A stretch of DNA of 64,000 nucleotides from Heterostelium multicystogenum (taxonomy: Eukaryota; Evosea; Eumycetozoa; Acytosteliales; Acytosteliaceae): positions 29,666 to 93,665 of the forward strand of contig RCNN01000106.1 in assembly GCA_003667245.1 (NCBI GenBank), in the 5' to 3' direction. Made by a program: the position numbers and the translations under genes. The notes below the pieces were generated by a model. It was given only the letters and a program-made list of their open reading frames with translations, did no database searches and was not told the DNA's origin. Shown one piece after another: positions 22,336 to 35,084 of this stretch. Each line of letters opens with the position of its first letter. The first letter of the stretch is position 1.

Positions 22336-22403
22336 CAATCCAAAGTTATTTCATATTAAGATTGATTAATATTGGGTATGATTGGATCTATGCTTTACAT
22401 TTA

Positions 22404-23863
22404 TTAAAACTCTTTATTAAAGATTATCTTTACATCCATTGTATAGACATAGGTTTGATCGTTGGATGTATTTCTTAGTGTGCGTCTGTGCTTGCCGTTG
22501 AGGACAACATGATCCTTGTGCTCAAAGCTGACCTTGCATACATACTCCGATGATAGCTCTATCTCGACTGCCTCGCTGTTGCTGTGGATAAGATATCCAA
22601 AGAGGTTGACTGTCTCATTTTTGAAATCGATTACTCCAGTGTGGACTATGGTTGGCATTCCTTCGAACTGCAAGGACCATCTCATTGTGTTTGCCAAAAC
22701 AGACATTTCACTACTCTCGGGAATGGTTACTCTGTTAGGTTGTGCATTGTCGTTGTCTTGCTTGAAAGCGGCAATCGCTTTTTCCTCAATCTCTGCAGGC
22801 AATCCGTGGCACTCCATCTTGTTGTGTCCGTAAACAAATTGCTTGAGTGCATAGCTATGCTTAGTCCAATCTCTATCTGCTATTGGTTTGCTTGGCTCCT
22901 TTGTCTCCAAGTATGAAAGTTGGTGGTCTAACATAATATAGATGGCATGATAATCTAGCTTGCTAGAGTCTTGCTGAGCCTCCTGATGCATCACTGCCAT
23001 GGCAGAAGGGAAGTTATTTCCTAGCATATCACCAAGTGTTCTCATCTCTTGCCACAGCTCTAAGTAGGGGCAAGCCTGGAATGCCAAAATCAGCCTGAGG
23101 AAAGAGCTATCTGGGTCAAGTCGATTGGTCTCAACTCTGTCGACGGTGTCCAAAACCAAACCCCTTACACGCTCCACCAGCTTTGGGTATTCCATAGCCA
23201 AAGCCAGTCTTGTATCAATAAACTTTTCATTCAACAGATCATTGTCAGTCACTCGTACATCAAGCCATTCCCATACTCTATTCATTTCCAAGTCATCAGG
23301 ATTCTAATGATTTAGTTGTCAATATATTTGATCAAGTTCAATTCACATAGGTAGCTACAATTGTTTTGAATACATACATTTAACCTATGATTGTTAGGTA
23401 AATTATCGTCATAGAATCTTGGTAGATTCCAAGACATCAAGAACTTTGCAATGTAGAACCGCTCTTCATTTGATAAATTGCTAACAGCTGGGTCTAATGA
23501 TATCAATGTACTATGAATGTCGTTTACACTTTTGCTGTTTATGATATTGGTGTCAGATGAATAACCATTGTTATTTAGATAGTGTATAGACTTCTTTATA
23601 TCATCAATATTTGGTATAGAATTATTATTATTATTATTGCTATTGCTACTAGTCGTATATGATCTTATCTTCACATTTCTATTATCTATATTGTTAAATA
23701 GATATTGTATTTGACATTGTTTAGTAGTAATAGTCGTAGTGCTATGAGCAAAATTACGAGTATGTATAAATCGATTAGATGTACTATAGCTTTTGAGACT
23801 GTTAAGTATCAAAGGAAACAATCTAGTTCGATGATATTGTAATGACATCATAGTTAAGTTCAT
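22404..23863 (-). CDS. Unrecognised 461-aa protein, probable mitochondrial targeting
   Basis: Exon 1 23863-23378 and exon 2 23303-22404 join in phase 0 without frame breaks. The first 90 residues are rich in Arg, Ser, Thr and hydroxylated residues and almost free of acidic ones (MSLQYHRTRLFPLIL...STSNRFIHTRNFA), as in mitochondrial presequences. An Asn run follows. The C-terminal 300 residues look like a globular alpha/beta protein (VWEWLDVRVTDNDLLNEKF, ALKQFVYGHNKMECHGLP, a beta-rich end with YVYTMDVKIIFNKEF). I cannot name the family. Its stop lies 68 bp from the end of the spore-coat-like gene, and the two are convergent. Confidence 0.75.
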
Positions 23864-26800
23864 TACCAGACCAGTGAAAATATATAAATCACAAAATCAA
23901 TCAAACAATCAAATAACACACATATGACTTCAAAGCCAAATGAACATCAGAAATAAACATTCAACATCATATTTATACCATGATACCTATAAACTCAACA
24001 ATAGCACTATCCTATTTTATTTCTCTATAGTAATAATAAAATAATAGGATTATTACAACTAACATGGCTTGGATGCCTAAAGACATTTGAGACCGGTTTG
24101 GGTGGGTGTAGCCACCCGGTTTGGGTTCATAAATTATCAAATGGGTAGTGGGTAGAGGTAGACAGTGAATGAATTCAATATTATATCTCTCTATTAATCT
24201 ATTGAAGAGGGAAAATATCGCTTGCAAAGATTCCGATCGATCTCAAATGAAGTCTGGACAGATTCCCCACCAATTGAATTCATTTAATTTTTTCAATTTT
24301 CAAACAAAAATAAACTAGCTAGTCCAGTCACAATCTCGAGAGCTTGTCTATTCAAACTCGCCATACAGCTCTGTTTTTTTTACAACTTAATCTTTTCTGA
24401 AATCAAATCAATTTTTAGTTTCAATAGATAGAATCATATTTGTAGAGATAATTTCGTTTACAAATAAAATATATAAATAGCTTAATTCAATTGTTATCAT
24501 TGGAAGAAAAGTACTTTATCTCTTGTAGAATTACAATTATATTTTAAAAATATAAATATTTTTATTATTTTTATTATTATTATTAGTATTTTTATTATTT
24601 AAAATCTAAATCTCATCAAGTTTAAATCAAATCACACATAATAAATAAAATAAATAAACAATACCACGGCGCAATAAAATTATATATCAAATCTCTGAAT
24701 CTCGAACCAATTCAATCCAACCCCTGCTGCTATTGCACTCATGTTCATACCCACATCACTTAACACAACACTAGCACCACCACCCTAGTATATTTAAAAT
24801 TGAATTAAATTGGAATTAAATTATTGGAAGTGTTGGGAATGGTTGATTGTGGAGATGTATCCATCCACCCATCTTGAAGAAACTAATATGAACATACACC
24901 ACACACGACACACCCACACTTTCATGTTCATGCAAATTTGACATTAATCACAACACATCCAACACAGCCAACACCATAACAACAATAGCATAGCTTGCCT
25001 GAAAGATTGAAACACACACAACCAACTTGGTATTAGTAATAGCATATTGGATTGGATATATCATTAGTTTAGTTTGTTGTGTTTGGGTGTAATACAAGTA
25101 CAACAACAGCAACACAACACAACACAACATACCTGTATCTCTACAAACCAAAACAACAACAACTTAAAAAACAAACTTAACTTCTTTTCTTTCCTTTCCT
25201 TTCCTTTTGTTCCCTTTGTTTTGTTTTGTTGTTTAATTTATTTAAATTACCATAGTAGGCATAAGTAGGTTTAATGGTAAATTTAATAAAATTGATTAAC
25301 ATAGGATAAGAGAATACAACAACAAATATACAAATTCATTATTAAAGGAAATAGTTTAATGCTTCGTGGTGTTGCTAGTAATTGTTGTAAAATCAGTCAA
25401 TCAAATCATCAAAGTTTAAATTAGAAATCTTTGATCTTTGATCAAGTTCACCAAATATACCAATCACTAACGCTACTGCAACAACGTGCCTGACAACATC
25501 AATTATAACTTAACATATAAATTAATAAATAGATGTATTTTTAACGCGCCTACCACAACAATAATAATAACAATAACAACCAAAAATAATTTATATTATA
25601 TATAAATAAAGAGTTGTATTTATAAATATAATAAATTAAATATTTAATTTTAGTATTGAAAACGGATCGAGATATAAACTTCTGACACTATTAATAATAA
25701 TAATAATAACAATAGAAATACAACTCAATCATTCAATCACATTGGAAAGAAACACAAGATAAAGAATACTCGAAAGCTAACAAATCAATTTTAAAATCAA
25801 AATAATAGGTTGGAAAAGTTGGACAACAACAGCAAATCATTTAAATAGTAGTCTTTATTTCCCAAATAATAGTTTTAATATTTATTTATTTAATAATAAC
25901 CCGAACAATACAAGTTGTACATTAGAAATTTAGAAAGAGTGGAAATTCAAATTCATTGAAAAGGAGAGAGAATTAGATTTAAATAAGGTTTGTATCAATT
26001 TACTTTCATTGCTTTTGGAAGTTTATCTAGGAGTTGAAAACATCATCAACTTTTATCTTTCATTATTTAGATTTGATTTTCTTTTGTATTGTGATGATAA
26101 TAATAGTTAAGATTATTATTATTATATAATTGTTTCCATCTCTCATCTAGAAATAAAATCAGTTATCTATATTATGTAATAACCTGACAAATAGTTGCCT
26201 GGTTATTGTCAGGTATTAATTGTCTGGAAGTTTCCAATTAAATTAAATTATATTAATACTGAATCAACGACAATGAATGAAAGCTGGTTGAATTACAATT
26301 ATCAATCAATCATACTTCCAACTGGCGATCAAATCCAAGGAATTTAAATTAATAACTGACCATAGTAATTTTAATTCCAGTTTTAATAATTCCACTAATT
26401 GTCATCAAATAAATAAGGAAAACAAGATAAATATAAAGATAGAATAACATAACCTCCTCAATAACAGCAACAACAAAATAAATCAATAATCATTAGTCAG
26501 TGTCGTGACACCCGCCATATATCTCAAATTTGTTTTAAAATCTCATTCCAAAAAAAACAACACACTCCGAAGCTTCTCAAACTCAAGTGATCACCACAAG
26601 AATACCATTATATTTCGTTTATCAAATAATTACAATTCCAATACAACAATCCATGGAATTGGATGACGCAGAAAGTATAAATAATAATCGTCAATTTTGT
26701 TTTAGGAAGGTGGCAAAACATGTTTTGGAAGCAGTTGTGTTTATAACTAACAATCAAACCCTTGTTGTACAACATAATTAATGTTAGATCGCTCGGGTGG

Positions 26801-28220
26801 TGTGAGAGATACCTCCTGCAATACTTTTGTAAATTCTTCGTGTTGTTTCTTATGATGGTATTTTGAGTTACCACCTTTGTTGTGATTGAACCCCCACTTT
26901 GTTGGTTTGAGTTAGTGGGGAGAACAACAATAGTTAGTTTTTTTGCCACAAGATTAAATTCCAGTGAAAAGCAAAAATACCAAACACTCCCCTTTATCAC
27001 CCATTCTTTATATTAAAAACATGATTAACTTAACCTAGAAAAATACCAACAATCAATTTTCTCAGGTTTTTTTAATCAATTCAATTAATCAGTCAATCAT
27101 CAATCAATCATCACAACAAATAAAATAAAATATTAAATAAATAATAAAACAACAATTACAACGATAATAACAATAATAAAAATAACAATAATAATAATAA
27201 TAATAATAATAATAGCTACAACATTTATAAAGTTAAAATATATTATTTGCTTATCAATCTAATGCTCTAATGTTTGCTACAATTTGTTAGTTACACATCT
27301 ATTAATTAATTAATAGGCAAACACACAGTTTCACCCCCGCTCACAACCCCACATATTTCAAAATAGCAATACGTATTTCATTAGATGTTATTAAAGGCAA
27401 CAAATAGATAGATAAATAGACAACAATAATAGACATCAAATAATAGATAGATAACAATCAATCAATCAGCTATATAATATCAATATTATACATACATATA
27501 TCAAACCAATTATATGTCATATGGAATTAGATTGTTATTATTTGTGTAGCAGCGGTGACATTGACAGTAGTAAGTTTACATTCATACATACATACATACA
27601 TTTGCAGTTGATAGATTACCTTCAATATCTTTACCTACTATATTTAAACAATTACTGATGTCATGCAAATAGTTCACTAACATCCATCATCACGATCACC
27701 CTCGTTTTTATATTGTCCTAACATCACACCACTCTCAAACTTTTCAATTAAAAAACCAATTATACAAACAAAATTATATCTAGATGGATATGTATATCAA
27801 ACCATCAAACAACCTATCGAATCATGAATAATAATATTAGTATATAAAGAAATAGAGGGAAGGAACATTTGCATGAATCAAAAGACAGTTGTAACAATTT
27901 ACTTCAACTACCATTTGTATAACTATTTGTTTAATTTATTAAATCTTTAAATTTAATTGTTTCATTTGTCATTATCATTATCAATCATAAGAGCTGTTAA
28001 AATATCATTTGCGTTATTCTTTAATTGCCTGTCAATCAATCATATTAAAATAGATTGGGGCAAGCAAAATCATTTGTCACCTTTATTATTGTCCAACTTC
28101 CAGCTCAAGCTCTAAATTTCCTTATTTATTGTTCATAATATTTATTTATACTTAATTATCAGATAACTAACTTATTACATCATTTCCCAAATAATAATCA
28201 TAAAATGAAAATCTATATAG
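23864..28220. other. 4.3-kb gene desert with simple repeats and a hairpin
   Basis: This is the longest stretch without a convincing gene. Contents: CA-rich patches (24770-24930 and 25080-25130, with many CACAC/CAACA words), a CTTTCCTTTCC repeat (25190-25210), a CATA repeat (27582-27602), an ATA/AAT run (27170-27215), TCAATCAATC repeats (27075-27115 and 27458-27470), and a 9-bp perfect stem at 26182-26190/26206-26214. A possible small first exon for the next gene, ATG 27521 to GTAAGT at 27570, is speculative. Frames at 24012-24227, 24948-25151 and 26587-27000 lack coding character or a proper start. Confidence 0.35.
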
Positions 28221-30508
28221 TTCTACAAAATACTTGTATTTCTTTCAACCTAGCAGGTGGAACCCAGCCAAATGTTCCTGTTGTTTACAGTTCCAGCAAT
28301 ACCACAAAATCAAAAGCGATAGTAACACTCACACTGGCGCTACAGAACTCTCGTCATCTGTTCCATCACAACCAGACATTTCAATCGAAGAAAAAGGAGA
28401 TCAACACAAAGAAATTGCTATTGAATCGAAATCATATGGATTTGATCACCAACAACAACAACAACAGCTAACCTATAGTCAATCAAAATTAAATTTATCA
28501 GCTGCCCAATTGGACCTAGATCTACACTACGAGAGAATTTATATCAGAGATAGAGCTACATTTGTCAAACCTAAATTAATCCAAAAGTCAACTGTTGTTA
28601 AATATAAGGATAACTACAACATGTATAAATTACAAAAGCAATCACCACAGTCACCGCAGTCCCCCCAATCCCCACAATCCCCACAATCACAGTCGCCAAC
28701 AAACCAACCGAATACCAGTCCTCAACAATGTAGAGGTTTCGAACAGAATCCATGGAGACCACTGATGTGTAGATTCTGTTTCTCACCAAAGGATCAGCAT
28801 CCAGCTAGTGGTCCACCACAGCCCCAGACTCAGACACAGACAACATCAATCACACAGACAACGACAACACTGAAGAAATCACCTATTAAGCTGACTGCCG
28901 ATATATTGCCATCAGCCAAGCCAACAGAACAACAAGCCGTGATTGCTTGCACAACAACGACCACTACAACCACAACAACAACCACAAGTAGCAAACTGTC
29001 ATCAAAATCGTCTACAACAACTATTTCATCGTCATCCTCTTCACAAACAGTTGAAAAATCACCTGTCAATTCTCCCAGAATCAACTCCATCCCAACACCA
29101 AACCCACCACCAATACTCAAGAAACTTCCCTCCACTGCATCTTTGGTTGGTGTAGAGGCTTCCACTTCATCATCCGATTCATCTGAGTCGTCAACAACAC
29201 CATCACCATCCAAGTTTGTAAATCTCAACCCCAAACCTATTACTCTATCGCCCTCTAAATATCAATTAATCCCCAACCCTCAATCACCTGTGAAATATGT
29301 AGAATCAGCAACAACCACTCCATCCAAACAAGTAAACATACCAACACTAGTAACACCTCCTGTCACACCTCCACCAGCAACACCACAATCTACAACACCG
29401 ACACAACAACAGCCAAATTCACCTCGATATGCAACTTCATCGTCTTTATCATCGGCTACCACAACCACCACCAAATCCAAACGCTCATCTGTTTCCATCA
29501 CTATCTCAACATCAACATCATCTTCGCAGTTGACCGATGAAATTCCAGGTCAAGTCGGAATAGTAACATCGTCTTCGTCAACATCCACCTCTATTTTGGC
29601 CAAACAAACTTCAACAGACTCTTTACTCTCCACCACAACCATGACCACTACAACGTCTGCCACAGTTCCAGTAGAAGCTGCAATTGTAGAAAATGTACAA
29701 GCAACTCAACAACCCTTGCCAACTGCTCCGGCAACCATTGTCAAGCTGACGCTGAGCAACAAGACAACTGAGATATATGATGACGATGATCCATTCAAGG
29801 ATTTCGATGACCTCTGCGATAACATTCCCAAAACCATCACTACTACAACAACAATTTCAACCAAAGAAGAGGAGGGTAAGACGGAAACCTCTACTTCTTC
29901 AACCACCACTATTTTGTGCAGTCCAAGAAATGTATTCAAAAACAACTCTGCTCCAATCCCAGCATCATCTTCATCCACATCGTCGTCGACATCGACACCA
30001 TCTAAATTGAGTGTGCCATCATCGGCAACAGTAGCATCTGTATCCCCACGACAAGTAAAGCGATCGCCCCTAGCACCAAAAAGATTAGTCCGCATGGACC
30101 AATTCAAAGAGTCCGACGATGACTGGGATCAAGGAATGGACCTATCGTCATTCCTCAAACAAAAAAAACAAAATGAAAGATTTCAGCTATTGCTCCAACA
30201 AAATCATGGAAATTACAGGTGTCAAAGAAGAGGCACAACGCCAGTCAGTGGACTTTGGAGGTGGAATCCATCCAAGTGCATTCGAAGCATTCAAAGACAT
30301 ACTGCGCGCAAAAGAAACACAAATTCAAAAAGCAATGAAGCTCAACAAAATAGATGAAAACGACTGTGAAATGCTGACAGTTCACCTCAACTCTGTCAAA
30401 GAACTACTTGATAAACTACTCCTCGCCAACACTGAAAACAACCTGAGCAACACATCCAACGGTGGTAGTGCAGGTGCTTCGCCAATCAAAGTGCCAACCA
30501 CTGCATGA
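28221..30508 (+). CDS. Low-complexity protein with two F-x4-W-x4-C-x2-C-...-H motifs
   Basis: The frame is open from the AG at 28220 with no ATG, so a 5' exon is missing. Near the beginning is FQPSRWNPAKCSCC followed by QYH, and about 160 residues later FEQNPWRPLMCRFC followed by DQH. Both fit F-x4-W-x4-C-x2-C with a downstream His, as in a small zinc-binding module. Between and after them are Gln, (SPQ)n, Thr and Ser runs. A conserved-looking helical C-terminus ends the protein (ITGVKEEAQRQSVDFGGGIH, then AFEAFKDILRAKETQIQ, then a Leu-rich segment). The frame shifts once at an A8 run (30161-30168; A7 restores it). Function unknown; it is probably a scaffold or regulator. Confidence 0.7.
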
Positions 30509-31370
30509 TCGTATAATCCATCATCATCCACCCACTCTGTAAAAATAAACAAACCTTTATTTAATTTGTAATCATCAGATACCTTTATTTCTTTTTCTTT
30601 GGTAATAATAATACACAAACTATTTTAGTTATGAATTTGTTAAAGTAATAATTTTCAAAAATCTACTTCATGAAGTATTGGAAGTATATTCTCAATCAAT
30701 CCTCAAACACACATACAATATTAGTGTAATTAAATAATTTATACATTGTCTTGATGGTGTGGGGGAATTATATTAAATTAATTTGATTTTGTTGAACCAA
30801 AAACACCACTCCTCTACCAAATAAACAAATAAATCAATAAATAACAGCAACCAATATATATAATTATGTTAGATAAAGTCCAACAAATAACAATAAAAAT
30901 AAATTTAATTAACCCAAAAAAATGATTATTGTTTGTTTTTAATATTTAGAAATAGTGATTGCTGGTTATAATTTAAATCTAATAACTACATATCAACAAA
31001 TCTAAAATCCATCCACAATAATGCCATAGTAATTTTAATAATTAGGAATAAAAATAACAACAATTTTATTTGTATGTTCGAACATAAATATTTCTTAAAG
31101 AAAAAATATATTATATAAATGAATTATAAAGATTTATCATTGAATCAATCATTTATGATCGATGGGAGTATGTATGAGATGATCATGTCATCATTGCATT
31201 TCTCTCAGTATCATATTCAAATGGTTTTTTCCATTTGAATCTCCCTATCTAACAAAATATGAAATATTTGGTAGAGGTAAAACAATGTGAACTTAATTCA
31301 GAGACCTTTGTTCAGTAAACTAATAAATTTTTAAACCTTCAGACAGTATTTTACAAACTTTATTTTCAGG
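30509..31370. other. Intergenic region, no gene seen
   Basis: A+T-rich sequence with TATATAA stretches, poly(A) signals just after the preceding stop, and no frame of coding composition. A short inverted pair, ATGGTTTTTTCCAT, occurs near 31219-31232. Confidence 0.3.
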
Positions 31371-31957
31371 CGCAGATGCTCCAATGCCTATTGGACCTTC
31401 AAAATTATTTACTCCAGAGCATTTTGGCGATAATATAGTAATCAAAGTTTATAGATTGACGAGGGGTAGGCCCAGTGTATTAGTGGAAACTCTATCATTG
31501 CTGACTAAATATGCAGTAGGACACCGAATTATGTTTTTACATTGTTTCTCCATATCTCTACCCAGCCGCAATATTGTAACTAAATAGATAGAGAAATAAA
31601 TCATTGTTTAATATTTATAGATGAGATAAAATTGAGATTTCTTTACAAATAAAATCTAGGTCAAAAATATAACTGTTTTGCTAGATGATGATAAACAAGA
31701 TTTGTTTTATATCTCTAATATAGAATTTTTGTGGAAGACATTTACTTTGGAAGTTGTATATTTCTAAAATCATGAAACGAAAAGTTGATATTACTATTTT
31801 CAGATTGATCAATATTACTTGGAACACTATTGGTTTAAACCTTACAAGACAATGTTTAAAAATAAGAATATCAACCCTTTCAATAAAAACATATAGAGTT
31901 GATTTTATGAGAATAGATGTCGGTTTGAATTGGAACTATTTGGAATTACATATTTAA
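31371..31957 (+). pseudogene. Orphan exon-like fragments, probable gene remnant
   Basis: After a good 3' splice site (TTTTCAG at about 31370) a frame of about 70 codons reads ADAPMPIGPSKLFTPEHFG, then VYRLTRGRPSVLVETLSLL, ending at 31587. A second Leu/Ile-rich frame (TIFRLINITWNTIGLNLTRQ) ends at 31957. The first has true protein-like composition. No start exon, no continuous frame and no recognisable domain were found. Together with similar pieces at 1.1 and 40.8 kb it suggests decayed copies of lineage-specific genes. Confidence 0.2.
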
Positions 31958-32422
31958 GTGTAATATAAGTTTTACTTGGAATTGGTTAAATACTCTTGAT
32001 TATGATGATAATTAACTAGGTATTGTTGATAAGATCTTTACAATATCTTTGTATTAGAAACCCAATAATTCCTTCAATTTCAAATTCTATTACAATAACA
32101 AAAGAATAATCTATTAAATCTCAGACATTTTATAATTTCCCAATCTTCACAAGTCAAATTCCAGATGAACTGTTATTGGTGAATTGGGGAAAATATTAAA
32201 CTTTTAAATTTTTTTTATTTTTAAATCATAATACTATTACTATTTTATTATTATTATTATGTAACAATATAGTTAGCTTGAATATAGTAATTGTAAATGG
32301 TTTTATAGCTTATATAGATTATTAAGTTATATATTATAGAGTAATATCATTTAAAGTAAATAATACACATTGTGTAGGGTTAGTTTAGTCATATATATAA
32401 AGAAGTAAAGTAAAAGAATAGA
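31958..32422. promoter_or_regulatory. Promoter region of the TRAF-like gene
   Basis: About 460 bp of nearly pure A/T, with a TATATATAAA-type element close to 32393-32402, about 25 bp before the start codon at 32423. No gene seen. Confidence 0.25.
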
Positions 32423-33527
32423 ATGGGACTTGGAAAAGAAGTTATCATTGTTGATAATAGTGTTGTAGAATGTTGTATATGTTATGCTAGTAACTTTAGT
32501 AAATCATTTTGTTGTGATTCTTGTGACTTCTGGACTTGTGAATCATGTTTATTACCACCAACAAAGAATTGTCCCAAGTGTAAGTGAATCAAAGTTTTGT
32601 CTTGCTTGACTCGATACAAACAATATAATAACTGTATTCACTTCACACTACTTGTTGGTCAATCGTCGATCTGCAGGCAAGAAGCAATGGCCAAAGAATC
32701 CAAGAAGAAACTATACAGTCGAGAAGCTTATCGAAGATGCACAGCAGTTGTGTTGCCACTATAGCGATGGTTGCAATGAAATATTTGCTATAAAAGAGAC
32801 TGCAAAGAAGAAAGAGCACGAGGAGAAATGTCAGCACCGAAAGGCTCCGTGCCCCCTGAGCAAGATCCTGGGTTGTCATACAGAGGTGTCAATGCTACCA
32901 GTGGAGATTGAAAAGCATTTTATAGATCACCATCGTCTGGACTCTGTGTATTTACACGACCAGGAGCGTGAAACAGAGTTCTTCCGTATGACTATGATTC
33001 CGCCACTCCCGAAAGGCACAGAAACCAGCTGTCTCCTATTGAAGCAGGAGGAACATACAATTGTGTTTGTATCGACAGGTGAAGGTGTCTACAGAAGCTT
33101 CCTCTTCCTTTTCGTGACCCCGCCACCCAAAAAATATCAGATTCGAGTGTATGGCACAAGTAGTGCCATGATAAAGATAAATGACCGTCCTCAAATTTGG
33201 GCAGACGTGTGCGATTCACTGCCGCTGGTCAGCTTTACTATATCACAACAACAGTACTTAAAGTGGAGTCATGCTTCATCCAACAGATCGTTCTGTATCC
33301 ACTTGAAGGTGCACGACCAGGACGAAGAAGACGACGACGATGATGACGACGAAGAAGATGACGAAGAAGAAGACGAAGAAGAAGAGAGCTCAGACGACGA
33401 AGATAAATCCAACTCATCCTCAGATGAAAACAATTCAGTTAACCAACTAAAGGGAAGCGGCGGAATACTCATAAACAAAGACAATGACGAAAAGCAAAGA
33501 TATTTGAAGAAATTAAAAGTCAAATAA
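32423..33527 (+). CDS. TRAF-type zinc-finger / SIAH-like protein
   Basis: Exon 1 32423-32579 and exon 2 32677-33527 encode 335 residues with an intact frame. The N-terminus is a degenerate RING (CCICYASNFSKSFCCDSC, then CESCLLPPTKNCPKC). Next come Cys/His pairs of the TRAF zinc-finger type (CCHYSDGCNEIF, then HEEKCQHRKAPCPL, then GCHTEVSML...HFIDHH), as in SIAH/SINA and the many dictyostelid TRAF-like proteins. A beta-rich domain follows, where substrate binding is expected, and then a long Asp/Glu run (33315-33405) and a basic end. It is probably an E3 ubiquitin ligase, although the first RING lacks the usual spacing. Convergent with SMNDC1, 62 bp away. Confidence 0.75.
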
Positions 33528-33589
33528 CAAATTGTACAAACAAACAAATACTCTCATTTGATTTCTATCATTATTTTTAATTTCGCTAT

Positions 33590-34522
33590 TTATTTATAGG
33601 CAGGAGGTAATGTACATTTCTTTTTATCCATTGAAAATGAGGTGCTCTCTGTCATTCCACGTCCACTTCCAACAACACCGACTTTTCCATTGAGATTGTC
33701 TGGTGTTGAAAACATACTGCCTTTCTTCTTGTCGGTGAAGGTTCCAGGTATAACACGCTTTGGTCCCGACTGGAAATCTTGCCATGCTTGTTTTTTCTTT
33801 CTATTCTCTTCATCTGCCTTGAACAGTCGATTCTGAGATTTGACAGATCTGATTTTCTTTTGTTTTTGTTTCTTTACCTCCTCAGAGTCTTCTGGTAAAA
33901 TCTTCAAGTACTTTGGGATCGATTGTATCGAGTCTGATGCTGTTGAATATCGTGAAGATTGATCAGTCATTGATTGTACCAATTTCTGTCTTGAGAGTGG
34001 ACGTATGTTCTCAAATGTTAGTGTTTCTGTGTTTCCATAGTCTGTGTATGTGACTGTGTATGTTCCATCCTTGTTGATAGCATCGATGACTGCAGTATAC
34101 CAGATACCGTCAACACTATACTTTCCTTCACACTGTGTACCAACAACCAGCATGCTTGTAGCTGCAGAGTTGTTGTTTGCTAAAGCACCACCGCCAATGC
34201 TGTTGATTAATGTAGTAGAAGTAGTAGTAGTAGTGATCGATTCATTAGTTTTCTGTTGTTGTAATTGTAAATGACTTGTATTATTTGTTATATTACTGTT
34301 GTTATTCACAGCAGGAGGAGCAGGTGCACTCGCTATAGAGGTAGTTGGTGGTGTAATTTTACTCTGTAGCAAATCGTTGGACTTCTTTATAAGATCTATC
34401 AAATCATCTTTTAAAAGCTGCAACTCTTCGTTAGAAGGGTCTTCCTCTAACAAAGCTTCGATATCCTGTAGTTCTTTCTTATCACTTTCGATCTTCTCTT
34501 TTAATTCTTCTATTGATGTCAT
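33590..34522 (-). CDS. smndc1: SMNDC1/SPF30 splicing factor, Tudor domain
   Basis: Single exon, 310 residues. An N-terminal coiled coil (IEELKEKIESDKKELQDIEA, LLEEDPSNEELQLLKDDL) matches SPF30. A Ser/Thr/Asn-rich insert precedes the Tudor domain (VVGTQCEGKYSVDGIWYTAV, then TYTVTYTDYGNTETL). The C-terminal part has the family block KYLKILPEDSEEVKKQKQK and the SMFSTPDNLNGKVGVVG motif. Aromatic residues of the Tudor cage (W, Y, Y) are present. SPF30 binds symmetrically dimethylated arginine on Sm proteins and is required for spliceosome assembly in the nucleus. It is longer than the human protein (238) because of the low-complexity insert. Confidence 0.9.
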   Translation of the reverse strand: MTSIEELKEKIESDKKELQDIEALLEEDPSNEELQLLKDDLIDLIKKSNDLLQSKITPPTTSIASAPAPPAVNNNSNITNNTSHLQLQQQKTNESITTTTTSTTLINSIGGGALANNNSAATSMLVVGTQCEGKYSVDGIWYTAVIDAINKDGTYTVTYTDYGNTETLTFENIRPLSRQKLVQSMTDQSSRYSTASDSIQSIPKYLKILPEDSEEVKKQKQKKIRSVKSQNRLFKADEENRKKKQAWQDFQSGPKRVIPGTFTDKKKGSMFSTPDNLNGKVGVVGSGRGMTESTSFSMDKKKCTLPPAYK

Positions 34523-35084
34523 TTTGTATTCTATCTTTTCTTTATAAAGTAACGTGAATGTATTAATTGATAATAATCAATAATAAAAGAAATAAATAAA
34601 TAAATATTTGTTTGTTTGGGTCTCAGTTCGTTTGATTTGTTTGCTTCACACTAAAATATTAATTTTCAATTCAGAAATTTAAAACAACAGCTATAAATTT
34701 CAAAAATAGTCTTGTAAAGTTTGGATAATTTCTAAATCTATATGGATTTTATTTAGAATGATACCAATTGAATTGGAGTTTCAATTGGTTTAACTAAGGA
34801 ATGATTCATTTTATTTGAACTTTCCTTTATAAATAGAACTGGAGGATGCTTTACTTTTCTTTCTTGAAATTTTAATACCAGAATAAACATCATATCCTAA
34901 TGTTAAAAAAACAAATAAAAATGGAATATGTTAGAATTTAAGTTTAATTGTTTAAAGAAAAAAATGTAATGAAATTAAATTATTTGGAGGTAGGTTAGTG
35001 AAAATAATGATTGTCAGTGTAAAATAAATGAATGAATTTGGATTGAATGGATGTGTTGATATATATAAAGTTTTATTGTGAAAT
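34523..35084. other. Intergenic region, SMNDC1 promoter / EHD 3' end
   Basis: About 560 bp of A+T-rich sequence with GTTTGTTTGGG patches near 34610. No reading frame or RNA gene was recognised. Confidence 0.25.

Noticed and set aside
24012..24227. Minus-strand frame ending in a hydrophobic helix and YYYYREIK
   Set aside because: It has no upstream ATG (an in-frame TGA precedes it), no splice acceptor of quality, and the tail is a translation of an ATA/TAA repeat.
26587..27000. Overlapping frames on both strands
   Set aside because: Neither has a credible start or coding composition; each looks like a by-product of low stop density in a short stretch.
27170..27215. Tandem repeats considered as CRISPR or satellite array
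   Set aside because: Trinucleotide A/T repeats with no unique spacers; normal for dictyostelid intergenic DNA. No CRISPR is expected or seen in this eukaryotic window.
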